Below, piece after piece: positions 17,261 to 26,217 of a DNA stretch of 64,000 bases (the stretch's first letter is position 1; the number at the start of each line of letters is the position of its first letter). The translations under genes were made by a program, and so were the position numbers. The notes beneath the pieces were generated by a model. It saw only the letters and a list, made by a program, of their open reading frames with translations. It was not told the origin of the DNA and did not search any database. Origin of the DNA: Streptomyces sp. NRRL S-455 (GTDB lineage Bacteria; Actinomycetota; Actinomycetes; Streptomycetales; Streptomycetaceae); the NCBI RefSeq assembly GCF_000717875.1, contig NZ_JOCT01000011.1:434001-498000 (forward strand), read 5' to 3'.

Positions 17261-17333
17261 TGGAGCTAAGGAGAATTGAACTCCTGACCTCCTGCATGCC
17301 ATGCAGGCGCTCTACCAACTGAGCTATAGCCCC
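17261..17333 (-). tRNA. tRNA-Ala (anticodon GGC), copy 2
   Basis: Identical over all 73 bases to the copy at 16471, with the same flanking base on each side, but with a different terminator. It lies between the histidine phosphatase gene and the zinc-ribbon operon. Confidence 0.97.
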
Positions 17334-17432
17334 TTGCGCCACGCGGCGGAGCCGCATGGTGTCTCGCCCCGCTCGGGCGGGGCGAACAAGAAGAACTTTA
17401 GCCTGCGACCTGCCGGAAAGTGAAATCCGGGG

Positions 17433-18098
17433 TCAGTCGTCGTCGCCGAGCACCGGCTCCGGCAGGGTGCCGGCGTTGTGCTCCAGCAGCCGCCAGCCGC
17501 GGGCGCCTTCGCCGAGGACGGACCAGCAGCAGTTGGAGAGGCCGCCGAGGCTCTCCCAGTGGTGGGGCTCCAGGCCGAGCAGACGGCCGATGGTGGTGCG
17601 GATGGTGCCGCCGTGGCTGACCACGACGAGCGTGCCGTCCTCGGGGAGCTTCTCGGCGTGCCGCAGCACGACGGGGGCGGCGCGGCCGGCGACCTCGGTC
17701 TCCAGTTCGCCGCCGCCGCGGCGGACCGGCTCGCCGCGCTTCCACGCGGCGTACTCCTCGCCGTGCCGGGCGATGATCTCGTCGTGCGTCAGGCCCTGCC
17801 AGACGCCCGCGTAGGTCTCGCGCAGCCCTTCGTCGTGGGTCACGTCGAGACCGGTGAGCACGGCGAGCTCGGCGGCCGTGTTCGCGGCCCGCCGCAGGTC
17901 GGACGCGACGATCGCGTCCGGCTTAAGGGCGACCAGCAGCCGGGCGGCGCGGCGGGCCTGGGCGACGCCGGTCTCGGTGAGTTCGACGTCCGTGGTGCCC
18001 TGGAAGCGGCGCTCCACGTTCCACGAGGTCTGGCCGTGCCGCCACAGGATGACGCGGCGGCCCCGGCCGGGCCTGCCGGCCTCACTGAAGGCGCTCAC
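17433..18098 (-). CDS. Histidine phosphatase (GpgP/phosphoglycerate mutase-like)
   Basis: 221 residues. The catalytic VILWRHGQTSWN (phosphorylated His), SDLRRAANTAAEL, GLRETYAGVWQGLT and VVVSHGGTIRT motifs are all present, so it is an active histidine phosphatase. GTG 18098 overlaps the rsfS stop (GTGA). In M. tuberculosis, from memory, the gene in the same position next to rsfS and nadD is GpgP, a glucosyl-3-phosphoglycerate phosphatase; orthology here is inferred from position and motifs only. A generic phosphoglycerate-mutase-type phosphatase is the alternative. A GC-rich hairpin (TCGCCCCG/CGGGGCGA) lies about 50 bases past the stop. Confidence 0.85.
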   Translation of the reverse strand: MSAFSEAGRPGRGRRVILWRHGQTSWNVERRFQGTTDVELTETGVAQARRAARLLVALKPDAIVASDLRRAANTAAELAVLTGLDVTHDEGLRETYAGVWQGLTHDEIIARHGEEYAAWKRGEPVRRGGGELETEVAGRAAPVVLRHAEKLPEDGTLVVVSHGGTIRTTIGRLLGLEPHHWESLGGLSNCCWSVLGEGARGWRLLEHNAGTLPEPVLGDDD

Positions 18099-18541
18099 CG
18101 CCAGTCTCCGTCCAGCTCCGCCGCCTCCTCGGCCGCCCGCACCTTGGCGTGCTCCTCGGCCTTGCCCCGGGTGGCCCTGGCGTCCTCGGGCAGCTCGAGC
18201 TCCGGGCAGTCCTTCCACAGCCGCTCCAGGGCGTAGAAGACGCGCTCCTCGCTGTGCTGGACGTGGACGACGATGTCGACGTAGTCGAGCAGCACCCAGC
18301 GGGCCTCACGGTCGCCCTCGCGGCGCACCGGCTTGGCGCCGAGTTCCTTCTGGAGGCGCTCCTCGATCTCGTCGACGATCGCCTTGACCTGCCGGTCGTT
18401 GGGCGCGGAGGCCAGCAGGAAGGCGTCGGTGATGGACAGCACGTCGCTGACGTCGTAGGCGACGACGTCGTGCGCCAGCTTGTCGGCGGCCGCCTGGGCG
18501 GCGGTGTTGATCAGCTCCTGGGAGCGGTCGGTCACGGTCAC
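18095..18541 (-). CDS. rsfS: Ribosomal silencing factor RsfS
   Basis: 148 residues with the RsfS/Iojap fold: DVSDVLSITDAFLLASAPNDRQVKAI, then RREGDREARWVLLDYVDIVVHVQ and FYALERLW. RsfS binds ribosomal protein L14 and blocks subunit joining when nutrients are scarce. The frame starts at GTG 18541 and overlaps the phosphatase start. An acidic, helical C-terminal extension follows the core. A terminator separates it from the upstream LCP gene. Confidence 0.93.
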   Translation of the reverse strand: MTVTDRSQELINTAAQAAADKLAHDVVAYDVSDVLSITDAFLLASAPNDRQVKAIVDEIEERLQKELGAKPVRREGDREARWVLLDYVDIVVHVQHSEERVFYALERLWKDCPELELPEDARATRGKAEEHAKVRAAEEAAELDGDWR

Positions 18542-18599
18542 TACAAGGCTTTCCGTCGGCGGTCACTTGCCACCAAGGGTCTCACGGACCGCCTGGAGC

Positions 18600-18631
18600 C
18601 CCCCACGCGATTACGGAGATCGCGTGAGGGG
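18600..18631 (-). terminator. Terminator between the LCP gene and rsfS
   Basis: CACGCGAT/ATCGCGTG stem extended by CCCC/GGGG with one bulged A, 5 bases past the LCP stop on the minus strand. It is followed by GGCTCCAGG rather than a U-tract. Confidence 0.6.
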
Positions 18632-18635
18632 TCGG

Positions 18636-20360
18636 CTACTGGTCGGACGACGGCTTGTAGTCCTGGCCGAGGACCACCGTGACATCGGCGCTCGCCGAGG
18701 TCTTGCCCTTCGTGACGGAGCCGGGGGGCAGGCCCAGGGTCTTGGCGACCTCGGTGGCGTTGGCCTTGTCGGCGGCGTCGGCGTAGACGACCTTCGAGGT
18801 GGCCCGGGCGCCCGCCGTTCCGCCCTCCAGGAAGGTGAAGCCGCCGTTGAGGAGCACCACGCGGGCCTTCTCGGTGTTGTCCTTGGCGCCGGTGGCGTTC
18901 TGCACGGAGACACTGACGGCGGCGTCCTTGTCGGGGCTCTTGGCGGTGCCGCCGAGGACGTTCTTGACGATCCCCGCACTGGCCTGGGCGCTGAGCGTGC
19001 CGTCGCCCTGGACGGGCAGCAGGTCCGTCTTGTAGTCGCCGCCCTTGGCTAGGTCGGAGAGCCCGGCGAGGAAGGTGCCGAGATCCTTGTCCGTCAGGGA
19101 CGGGTCGAGGATCTGTTGCAGCGTCTGGATCGTGGTCGTCGCGCCCTGCGGGTCGGAGGACAGCTTGCGCAGGAGGCTTTGCATGACCTGCCCGAAGCGC
19201 TCCAGCTGGGCGTTCTGGGCCTCGCCGGGGGCGCGGTAAGTGGCGTAGGCGACGGCCATCTTGCCGCTGAGGGTCTGGTCCTGGCCCTTGTTGACCAGGG
19301 GGGCCGCGCCCTTCTTCTTGGCGGCGGGGTCGGGGACGTCGGTGTCGGTGTCGGCCTCGATGTTGCCGACGAGGTCGACGAGGTTCTGCAGGTAGGGGGT
19401 GTCCAGGCGCCAGGTGCCCTGGATGTCGGTGCCGAGGACCGAGTCGAGCGCGTCGCGGGTGCCGTCGGAGCCGTCTTCGTCGACCGACTTGGCGAGCGTC
19501 GTGGTGGTGCCGTCGTCGCTGGTCAGAGCGAGGGAGTTGGGCACGAGGACGGTGGTGCCCCGCTTGGTGGTGGTGTTGTCGACGAGGAGGGCCGTGGAGG
19601 TGTCACCGCCCTTGGTGTCGTGCAGGTGGACGACGATCACGTCGCGCTTCTGGGCACCGGTGGCCGTCGTGGTGCCGGTTTCCGAGTCGTCGGAGGACAG
19701 ACCGGGCAGCTTCCCCGCGTACCCGAGGTAGCCGATGCCGCCGACCGCGGCGAGCGCGAGGACGACGACCAGGGCGACGATCCGGCTGCGGGCGCGGCGC
19801 CGGGCTTCCTCGCGGCGCTCGGTGCGGTTCTCGGTGAACTTCAGCCAGTCGATGACGTCTTCGGAGTTGTCGTCGGGCTCCTCGACGAAGGCGAACTGCT
19901 CGGTGCGGTAGTCCGGTTCGGACCGGTCCCGGACTTCCTCGTCGGCCGGGCCGGCCTGCTGCGGGATGTGCGCGGTCTGTTCGGCGACGCGGGGCTGCTG
20001 GGCCGTGCCGGAGCCGGGCGCGCTCTGCCCCGTCTGCCCGTAGGGGTCGTGGGTCGGGGCACCGCCGTGGTGCGGGCCGGTGGCGTAGGGGTCGTAGGCG
20101 CCGTAGGAGGGTGCGGACTGCTGCTGGCCGTGGCCGTAGCCGTAGGAGGGCGGGGGCTGCTGCCCGGTCTGGGCGTACGGGTCGTAGCCGTAGCCCTGTT
20201 CGTACTGCTGGTGGTGCTGGGCGTACGGGTCGTACGTCTGCTGCTGGGTCTGCTGCCCCTCGACCTGCCGGTAGACAGGCCTGCCGTACTCGTCGTAGCC
20301 GACGAGCTGGTACTGGTCGGCGCCGTGGTCCGCGGCCCCCGCGTCGTATCGGTCGTTCAC
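18636..20360 (-). CDS. LytR-CpsA-Psr family cell-wall polymer ligase
   Basis: 574 residues. The first ~180 are disordered and rich in Gln, Tyr, Pro and Gly with repeated YDPYAQ/YDPYAT. One transmembrane helix follows (IVALVVVLALAAVGGIGYLGY), then the extracellular LCP domain (RDVIVVHLHDTKGGDTSTALL, DALDSVLGTDIQGTW, YATYRAPGEAQNAQLERFGQ) and a C-terminal LytR_C domain (VVLLNGGFTFLEGGTAGARA...). LCP proteins attach teichoic acid or other glycopolymers to peptidoglycan. The GTG start at 20360 was chosen because the conserved part begins there. The polyol-phosphate cluster at 28-36 kb makes a cell-wall polymer substrate plausible. Confidence 0.88.
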   Translation of the reverse strand: MNDRYDAGAADHGADQYQLVGYDEYGRPVYRQVEGQQTQQQTYDPYAQHHQQYEQGYGYDPYAQTGQQPPPSYGYGHGQQQSAPSYGAYDPYATGPHHGGAPTHDPYGQTGQSAPGSGTAQQPRVAEQTAHIPQQAGPADEEVRDRSEPDYRTEQFAFVEEPDDNSEDVIDWLKFTENRTERREEARRRARSRIVALVVVLALAAVGGIGYLGYAGKLPGLSSDDSETGTTTATGAQKRDVIVVHLHDTKGGDTSTALLVDNTTTKRGTTVLVPNSLALTSDDGTTTTLAKSVDEDGSDGTRDALDSVLGTDIQGTWRLDTPYLQNLVDLVGNIEADTDTDVPDPAAKKKGAAPLVNKGQDQTLSGKMAVAYATYRAPGEAQNAQLERFGQVMQSLLRKLSSDPQGATTTIQTLQQILDPSLTDKDLGTFLAGLSDLAKGGDYKTDLLPVQGDGTLSAQASAGIVKNVLGGTAKSPDKDAAVSVSVQNATGAKDNTEKARVVLLNGGFTFLEGGTAGARATSKVVYADAADKANATEVAKTLGLPPGSVTKGKTSASADVTVVLGQDYKPSSDQ

Positions 20361-20376
20361 CGGTGCCCCTCTCGGC

Positions 20377-21105
20377 TCACTCGCCGCGGTACAGCTCGCG
20401 CTTGTCGATATACCGCACGACTCCGTCCGGCACCAGGTACCAGATGGGATCGCCATGGGCGACTCTCGCGCGGCAGTCCGTGGAGGAAATGGCGAGGGCG
20501 GGAACCTCGACGAGCGAGACGCCGCCCTCCGGCAGTCCTGCGTCGTCCAGGTGGTGGCCCGGCCGGGTGGCCCCGATGAAGTGCGCCAGGGAGAACAGTT
20601 CCGCGCTGTCCCGCCAGGTGAGGATCTGGGCGAGGGCGTCGGCGCCGGTGATGAAGAACAGGTCCGTGTCCGGGTTGAGTGCGCGCAGGTCTCGCAGGGT
20701 GTCCACGGTGTAGGTGGGGCCGCCGCGGTCGATGTCGATGCGGCTCACGGAGAACTGCGGGTTCTCGGCGGTCGCGATGACCGTCATCAGGTAGCGGTCC
20801 TCGGCCGGGGAGACGCTGCGGTGGCTCTTCTGCCAGGGCTGGCCGGTGGGGACGAAGACCACCTCGTCGAGCTGGAACGCCGCGGCGACCTCGCTGGCCG
20901 CCACCAGGTGCCCGTGGTGGATCGGGTCGAAGGTGCCGCCCATGACGCCGAGGCGGCGCCTGCCGGGCTGCGACGGGCTCTTGCCGGGGCCGTCGATCTG
21001 GCGGGCCACCGCGGCGGCACGGCGGGGCTCCGAGTGTCGCTCGGTGCCGCTCGCCGTGTCCGGTGCCGGGTCGTGCGGCGTCTCGTTCGCCGGACCGGTC
21101 GGCAT
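20377..21105 (-). CDS. nadD: Nicotinate-nucleotide adenylyltransferase
   Basis: Makes deamido-NAD from nicotinate mononucleotide and ATP. The 242-residue product has the nucleotidyltransferase signature [21 protein letters not shown], then [27 protein letters not shown] and a late [15 protein letters not shown] (the ISSTxxR motif). The ATG at 21105 has GGGAG 8 bases upstream; ATG 21120 is also possible. The ~45-residue N-terminal extension is polar and probably disordered. It lies 16 bases upstream of the LCP gene and is likely co-transcribed. Confidence 0.95.
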   Translation of the reverse strand: MPTGPANETPHDPAPDTASGTERHSEPRRAAAVARQIDGPGKSPSQPGRRRLGVMGGTFDPIHHGHLVAASEVAAAFQLDEVVFVPTGQPWQKSHRSVSPAEDRYLMTVIATAENPQFSVSRIDIDRGGPTYTVDTLRDLRALNPDTDLFFITGADALAQILTWRDSAELFSLAHFIGATRPGHHLDDAGLPEGGVSLVEVPALAISSTDCRARVAHGDPIWYLVPDGVVRYIDKRELYRGE

Positions 21106-21205
21106 GTCCTGCTCTCCCATGCGTGCAGACCCTACCGGCCCTTGCTGAGCGCTCCGGCCGCCCCGTGGGTCTCGGGGGCATCCGGCGCGGGGCGCCCTGC
21201 CGGGC

Positions 21206-21370
21206 TCAGCGGTCGCGGTTGAAGCGCGTGGTGATCCACAGCATGAGCAGCAGGATGAAGAGGGCGGCGCCACCGGTGAGGTAAGGGCTGAGGCTCTCGT
21301 GGTTTCCGCCGTGCTCCTCGCCCTCGGCGGCGAGGGTGACCAACTGGGCAGCGGTGCTGTGGAAGCTCAT
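21206..21370 (-). CDS. 54-residue single-helix membrane protein
   Basis: Reads [20 protein letters not shown], then a short polar stretch, one hydrophobic helix ([19 protein letters not shown]) and a basic end RFNRDR. The orientation predicts an outside N-terminus and inside C-terminus. It lies 100 bases upstream of nadD on the same strand and may be in its operon. The codon use is typical of the genome. I recognise no function. Confidence 0.6.
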   Translation of the reverse strand: MSFHSTAAQLVTLAAEGEEHGGNHESLSPYLTGGAALFILLLMLWITTRFNRDR

Positions 21371-21535
21371 CTTCGGCAGGACCTATCGCGTGTGGGCGGG
21401 ATAAAGACGTCGGCTCATGGTAAGCGGGCGCCTCGACGGCGATCACGCCGACTCCGCCTGTTCGTCCCGCGGGCGAGGGTGGGTGCCGCCACCCGGCCCG
21501 GTCCCGAGAACCCGGCGGGGAACCTTCCCGGTGCC

Positions 21536-21697
21536 TCAGTCGTCCTTCCGTCTGTAGCCACGCAGCAGGAACCACCCGGTCAGCACACAGCCCACGATCA
21601 TCACGATGAGAACGATCCGGAGCATCCCCGGCCCCCCTTGCCGGTCGGCGGCGGTCGCGGCCTCGACGAGCCAGGCTGCTGCCCGATGGTGCTCCAT
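21536..21697 (-). CDS. 53-residue single-helix membrane protein
   Basis: ATG at 21697 has AAGGAG nine bases upstream. The first 24 residues are soluble (MEHHRAAAWLVEAATAADRQ), followed by one helix (LRIVLIVMIVGCVLTGWFLL) and a basic end RGYRRKDD. An internal ATG at 21625 would give the helix alone, also with a Shine-Dalgarno-like AAGGGGG. It has no known family and lies between the 54-residue gene and the divergent M48 peptidase. Confidence 0.5.
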   Translation of the reverse strand: MEHHRAAAWLVEAATAADRQGGPGMLRIVLIVMIVGCVLTGWFLLRGYRRKDD

Positions 21698-21807
21698 GAC
21701 GGTGGTCTCCTTCGCTGTACTGCCCGACCACCGTATCCCCGCCTAGGCTGGACTCCGCCTCGGGGAAGCAAGGGGCCGCAAAGGTCACACAGAGCATGGG
21801 GGAAGAC

Positions 21808-22932
21808 ATGTCCGACGGCCACGAGCACACCGGGCACGAGCGCGTGCCCAGCAGGCAGCGCAGGCGCTTCCCCGGAATCTCCTCGCGCGCCTACGAGCAC
21901 CCGGCCGACCGTTCCGCCCTGGTGGCGCTGCGCAAGCTGAGCGGGTTCGACACGGTGTTCAAGGCGCTCAGCGGCCTGCTGCCCGAGCGCAGTCTCCGCC
22001 TGCTGTTCCTGTCCGACTCGGTGCGGGTCTCGGACCAGCAGTTCTCCCATCTGAACGTGATGCTGCGGGACGCCTGCTACATCCTGGACCTGGAGAAGGT
22101 CCCGCCGATGTACGTCAATCAGGACCCGCAGCCGAACGCGATGTGCATCGGGCTGGACGAGCCGATCATCGTCGTCACCACCGGTCTCGTCGAGCTGCTC
22201 GACGAGGAGGAGATGCGGGCGGTCGTCGGCCATGAGGTGGGGCACGCGCTGTCCGGGCACTCCGTCTACCGGACCATCCTGCTGTTCCTGACCAGCCTCG
22301 CGGTCCGGGTCGCCTGGATTCCGCTGGGCAACCTGGCGATCATGGCGATCGTGACCGGGCTGCGCGAGTGGTTCCGCAAGTCGGAGCTGTCCGCGGACCG
22401 GGCCGGCCTGCTGGTCGGGCAGGACCTCCAGGCGTCCATGCGGGGTCTGATGAAGATCGCGGGCGGCAACCACCTGCACGAGATGAACGTGGACGCGTTC
22501 CTGGAGCAGGCCGAGGAGTACGAGGCCGGTGGCGACCTGCGCGACTCCGTGCTGAAGATCCTCAACGTGCTGCCGCGCTCGCACCCGTTCACCACCGTGC
22601 GTGCGGCCGAGCTGAAGAAGTGGGCCGAGTCGCGGGACTACCAGCGGATCATGGACGGCCACTACCCGCGGCGCGACGAGGACGGGGACACCTCGGTGCG
22701 GGACTCGTGGCGGGAGTCGGCGAACCACTACAGCACCCATGTGAAGAGCTCCAAGGACCCGCTGATGAAGCTGGTCAGCGACCTCGCGGGCGGCGCCGGC
22801 GACCTGGGCGACCGGGTCCGCCGCGGCTTCGGCGGCTTCACCAACCCGTCCCCGAAGCCGCCCGGGGGCACTCGGGGGCCGGGCACGCCGGACCCGTCGG
22901 GGGACGACCAGCCGCCGCGCGACGACAGCTGA
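21808..22932 (+). CDS. M48 family zinc metallopeptidase
   Basis: 374 residues. The zinc site is VVGHEVGHALSGHS (HExxH) with a downstream ELSADRAGLL (the third-ligand Glu motif ExxxD). Unlike HtpX there are no strong transmembrane helices at the N-terminus; a moderate hydrophobic stretch follows the active site (TILLFLTSLAVRVAWIPLGNLAIMAIVTG). The C-terminus is Pro/Gly-rich. The start at MSDGHEHTG (21808) has GGGGGAAG upstream; ATG 21796 is an in-frame alternative. Family members degrade membrane or misfolded proteins; the substrate here is unknown. It converges on the gene at 22965. Confidence 0.88.
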   Translation: MSDGHEHTGHERVPSRQRRRFPGISSRAYEHPADRSALVALRKLSGFDTVFKALSGLLPERSLRLLFLSDSVRVSDQQFSHLNVMLRDACYILDLEKVPPMYVNQDPQPNAMCIGLDEPIIVVTTGLVELLDEEEMRAVVGHEVGHALSGHSVYRTILLFLTSLAVRVAWIPLGNLAIMAIVTGLREWFRKSELSADRAGLLVGQDLQASMRGLMKIAGGNHLHEMNVDAFLEQAEEYEAGGDLRDSVLKILNVLPRSHPFTTVRAAELKKWAESRDYQRIMDGHYPRRDEDGDTSVRDSWRESANHYSTHVKSSKDPLMKLVSDLAGGAGDLGDRVRRGFGGFTNPSPKPPGGTRGPGTPDPSGDDQPPRDDS

Positions 22933-22964
22933 CCAGGGCCCGCACCCGCCCGTGAGGTCCCGCC

Positions 22965-24032
22965 TCACACCTTCGGCTGCGCGCTGGTCGCCAGCGAGCC
23001 GCACAGGGCCGTGGCGCTGCCGGTGGCGTAGGGGTCCGTGCCGGCGGGGCCGCCTTCCTTGGCCGTCTGGCCGGCGAGGAGGGGACGCAGGTGGTGCGTG
23101 GAGTCCTCCGCGCAGGAAAGCGGGCCGGCCTGCACGTAGGAGACGACGAGCTGGGCCTGGTGCAGGCGCAGATCCTCGCGGTCGAAGCGGAAGTGCAGTT
23201 CGCGCCGGACGGTGAACAGGGACACCTCGGCCTTGTCGTCTGCCCCCGTCGGCCGCAGGGCGTACACGAACGTGTGGTCTGCGGTGACTTCGAGCGTGGA
23301 CGCGTCGGCCTCGGCGGCCTGCAGCGTGCCCTGCACCCGTACATGGCGGTCGGCGAGTTCGGCGCGGGAGGGGTCGAAGCGGACGAGCCAGCCGGTGGGC
23401 GCGTGGCGTCCGTCCGCTGTGGGGCGGGCGAAGCTCTGGTCGAACTGGTCCAGTTGGTCGGAGTCGAGCAGGACCCGTACGGCACGCACCTCACCGCCGG
23501 TGAGGACCTCCGGGTCGAGGGCGGACCGGACGATGTAGTCCTTGGCGGTGGTCAGCGCGGTCACGACCTGGCTGTCCGAGAAGTGCTCGGTGCGCCGCGA
23601 GGCGGGCAGCGGTACGCCCTCCGAGCCCGACTCGAACTGCGCGGCGGGGCTGCGCTCGTACAGATAGGCCGTGTCGGCCGTGCCGGGCACCTTGCCCTGG
23701 GGGGCGAGCGGGATGACCGTCATCCGCAGGGGCTCGGCGGTCTCCCTGGCTGTGGGGGTCTGGGAGGGGTGCCGGACGCCCATGTAGATCGCGGTGCCGA
23801 AGGCGATGGCGATCAGCAGGACCAGTACCAGCGCCTGCCGGGACAGGCCCCGGCGCACGGGGGGACGGCGGCGCACGGCGGGCGCGTGGTCGTCGATGCG
23901 CTCCTGGGCGGAGAACTCCTGGAGGCGGGCAGCACGGACGAACGACTCGTCGAAGACGACGGATCGGTACTCGTCCTCGCCACCTCCGGGAGCGCCCTCG
24001 GGCCCCTCGGGTGGGTCTGCAGGCCCGCCCAT
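22965..24032 (-). CDS. Membrane-anchored protein with SVVFDESFVRAA motif
   Basis: 355 residues. The cytoplasmic N-terminus has EYRSVVFDESFVRAARLQEF, then a basic stretch, one transmembrane helix (ALVLVLLIAIAFGTAIYMGV, about residues 67-87) and a long extracellular domain of about 260 residues with two Cys near the end (SCAED, ALCGS). The N-terminal motif also occurs in the next gene. The extracellular part is mixed alpha/beta and unrecognised. The gene is 89 bases downstream of its paralogue on the same strand, so they may form an operon. Confidence 0.75.
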   Translation of the reverse strand: MGGPADPPEGPEGAPGGGEDEYRSVVFDESFVRAARLQEFSAQERIDDHAPAVRRRPPVRRGLSRQALVLVLLIAIAFGTAIYMGVRHPSQTPTARETAEPLRMTVIPLAPQGKVPGTADTAYLYERSPAAQFESGSEGVPLPASRRTEHFSDSQVVTALTTAKDYIVRSALDPEVLTGGEVRAVRVLLDSDQLDQFDQSFARPTADGRHAPTGWLVRFDPSRAELADRHVRVQGTLQAAEADASTLEVTADHTFVYALRPTGADDKAEVSLFTVRRELHFRFDREDLRLHQAQLVVSYVQAGPLSCAEDSTHHLRPLLAGQTAKEGGPAGTDPYATGSATALCGSLATSAQPKV

Positions 24033-24121
24033 ATCTTCAGGGTAGGTCGCCGGAAGCTCGGGTAAACGCCCTGCTCCGCCACAAGTTCTGACAGGTTCTC
24101 ACCAACACCGTCGGGTTCCGG

Positions 24122-24679
24122 TCAGGGGTTGCGCGGGATCACCGAGATGGCAGGCTGGGAGTGGTCGGCGGAGGCGGAGGGGGTCACTCCGTTGCCCTGC
24201 TCCAGCCCGGTCGAGGCTGGTGGCGGAGCGGGTTCCTCCCGGGTGGAGTTCGCGCCCCGGTAGACCGCCGTGAAGGCCAGCGCGACCATGCCGACCCCCA
24301 TCACGATGGCGAGCACCCAGGCGACGGGGCGGTGCCAGCGGACCTGTTTGGCGTACGGGCCCGTGCCGTAGTGATCCTCGAGGATGTCGGGGTCGTCGAA
24401 CTCGTCCAGGCCGGGATCATGGCCGAATTCGCCGTACCCGTCGTCGTAACGCTCGCCTCCGGGGTGGGCCCGGCGCGCCTCCGCCTCGGAGGCCTCGGCT
24501 CTGGCCTGTGCCGCGGCCAGAAGGCGCTCCACGGCGGTCGGCTCGTGCACCACGGCCGCGCGTACGAAGGCCTCGTCGAAGACCACGGAGGCGAACTCTT
24601 CGTCCGACACCCCGCGGTCGTGGTCGTCGTCGGGCTCCCGGCCGTCCGGAAACGGCGTGCCCCCCACGTCCTCCGGCAC
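24122..24679 (-). CDS. Membrane protein with SVVFDEAFVRAA motif
   Basis: 185 residues. It shares FASVVFDEAFVRAA (about residues 29-42) with the neighbour at 22965. A charged helix (ERLLAAAQARAEASEAEARR), an acidic Tyr/Gly stretch, one transmembrane helix (PVAWVLAIVMGVGMVALAFTAVYRG) and a Pro/Ser-rich tail follow. The short extracellular tail contrasts with the large domain of the neighbour. No enzyme motif is seen. Confidence 0.75.
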   Translation of the reverse strand: MPEDVGGTPFPDGREPDDDHDRGVSDEEFASVVFDEAFVRAAVVHEPTAVERLLAAAQARAEASEAEARRAHPGGERYDDGYGEFGHDPGLDEFDDPDILEDHYGTGPYAKQVRWHRPVAWVLAIVMGVGMVALAFTAVYRGANSTREEPAPPPASTGLEQGNGVTPSASADHSQPAISVIPRNP

Positions 24680-24858
24680 GGTTCCAGAGTAGACCTGGGG
24701 GGTCTTCTTGGGCAGACGGTATGGAAATTCATCCGCCGGTTGAGACGACGTTCACGGGGCCCGGCACGGCGCACACCCGGCGGGTACACGCCTGCCGCGC
24801 CCACCGGCGCCCGCACGGTCATGCGCCGCCCCGCATAGCCCCTTAGGCCATACGTGGC

Positions 24859-26145
24859 TCAGCGCCGCACGTGCCCGTCCCCGGTCACGATGTACTTCGT
24901 GCTGGTCAGCTCGGGAAGGCCCATCGGGCCGCGGGCGTGCAGCTTCTGGGTGGAGATGCCGATCTCGGCGCCGAAGCCGAACTGCCCGCCGTCGGTGAAG
25001 CGGGTGGAGGTGTTGACCGCGACCGTGGTCGAGTCGACCAGCTGGGTGAAGCGGCGGGCGGCCTGCTGGGAGGTCGTGACGATGGCCTCGGTGTGGCCGG
25101 AGGTCCACAGCCTGATGTGCTCGACCGCCTTGTCCAGCGAGTCGACCACGGCCGCGGCGATGTCGTACGACAGGTACTCGGTCTCCCAGTCCTCGGCCGT
25201 GGCCTCCACGACGGTGGCCTTGGAGTCCTTGGCGTGGGCCTGCACGCGCTCGTCGGCGTGCACGGTGACCCCGGCCTCGGCGAGGGCGTCCAGGGCGCGG
25301 GGCAGGAACTCGGCGGCGATGTCCTGGTGGACCAGGAGGGTCTCGGCGGCGTTGCAGACGCCGACCCGCTGGGCCTTGGAGTTGATCAGGATCTCGACGG
25401 CCATGTCGAGGTCGGCCTGGGCGTCGACGTAGACGTGGCAGTTGCCGGTGCCGGTCTCGATGACCGGGACGGTGGACTCCTGGACCACCGTGTTGATCAG
25501 GGAGGCACCGCCGCGCGGGATGAGCACGTCGACCAGGCCGCGGGCGCGCATCAGCTCGCGCACGCTGTCGCGGCTCTCACCGGGCACGAGCTGGATGGCG
25601 TCGGCGGGCAGCCCGGCCCCGCCCACGGCGTCGCGCAGGACGCGCACCAGGGCGGTGTTCGACCGGAACGCCGAGGAGGAGCCGCGCAGCAGGACGGCGT
25701 TGCCGGACTTCAGGCAGAGGGCGGCGGCGTCGACGGTGACGTTCGGCCGGCCCTCGTAGATGATCCCGACGACGCCGAGCGGCACCCGGACCTGGCGCAG
25801 GTCGATGCCGTTGGGCAGCGTGGAGCCGCGCACGACCTCGCCGACCGGGTCGGGCAGGGCGGCGACGTCGCGCACGTCGGAGGCGATGGCGCGGACCCGC
25901 TCGGGGGTGAGCGTGAGCCGGTCGATCATGCCCTCGCTGATGCCGGCCTCGCGGGCCCTGGCGACGTCCTCGGCGTTGGCCTCGACGATCTCGCTCGTAC
26001 GGACCTCCAGGGCGTCGGCGATGGCGAGCAGCGCGTCGTCCTTGTCGGCCCGCGGCAGCGGAGCGAGGCTCGCGGCGGCGGCCTTGGCCCGGTAGGCAGC
26101 CTGCGTGACCGGGGTCATGGAGTCGTACGGAGAGAGCGTGGTCAT
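24859..26145 (-). CDS. proA: Gamma-glutamyl phosphate reductase
   Basis: Second step of proline synthesis: reduces glutamyl phosphate to the semialdehyde with NADPH. The 428-residue aldehyde-dehydrogenase-type protein shows [49 protein letters not shown], and [15 protein letters not shown], with the catalytic Cys in [30 protein letters not shown] closes the active site. The ATG at 26145 gives a normal length. A 72-base gap and one small gene separate it from proB. Confidence 0.97.
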   Translation of the reverse strand: MTTLSPYDSMTPVTQAAYRAKAAAASLAPLPRADKDDALLAIADALEVRTSEIVEANAEDVARAREAGISEGMIDRLTLTPERVRAIASDVRDVAALPDPVGEVVRGSTLPNGIDLRQVRVPLGVVGIIYEGRPNVTVDAAALCLKSGNAVLLRGSSSAFRSNTALVRVLRDAVGGAGLPADAIQLVPGESRDSVRELMRARGLVDVLIPRGGASLINTVVQESTVPVIETGTGNCHVYVDAQADLDMAVEILINSKAQRVGVCNAAETLLVHQDIAAEFLPRALDALAEAGVTVHADERVQAHAKDSKATVVEATAEDWETEYLSYDIAAAVVDSLDKAVEHIRLWTSGHTEAIVTTSQQAARRFTQLVDSTTVAVNTSTRFTDGGQFGFGAEIGISTQKLHARGPMGLPELTSTKYIVTGDGHVRR

Positions 26146-26217
26146 GAGGGAAGGGTAGTCCGCCGGGCCGGGCCGTTCATCGCTCGTTCCACACCCCGAG
26201 ACACTTCCTGGACCAGG

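Noticed and set aside
16471..17333. tRNA-Ala copies as attachment sites of an integrated element
   Set aside because: Both tRNAs are complete and no integrase or other mobile gene lies between them.
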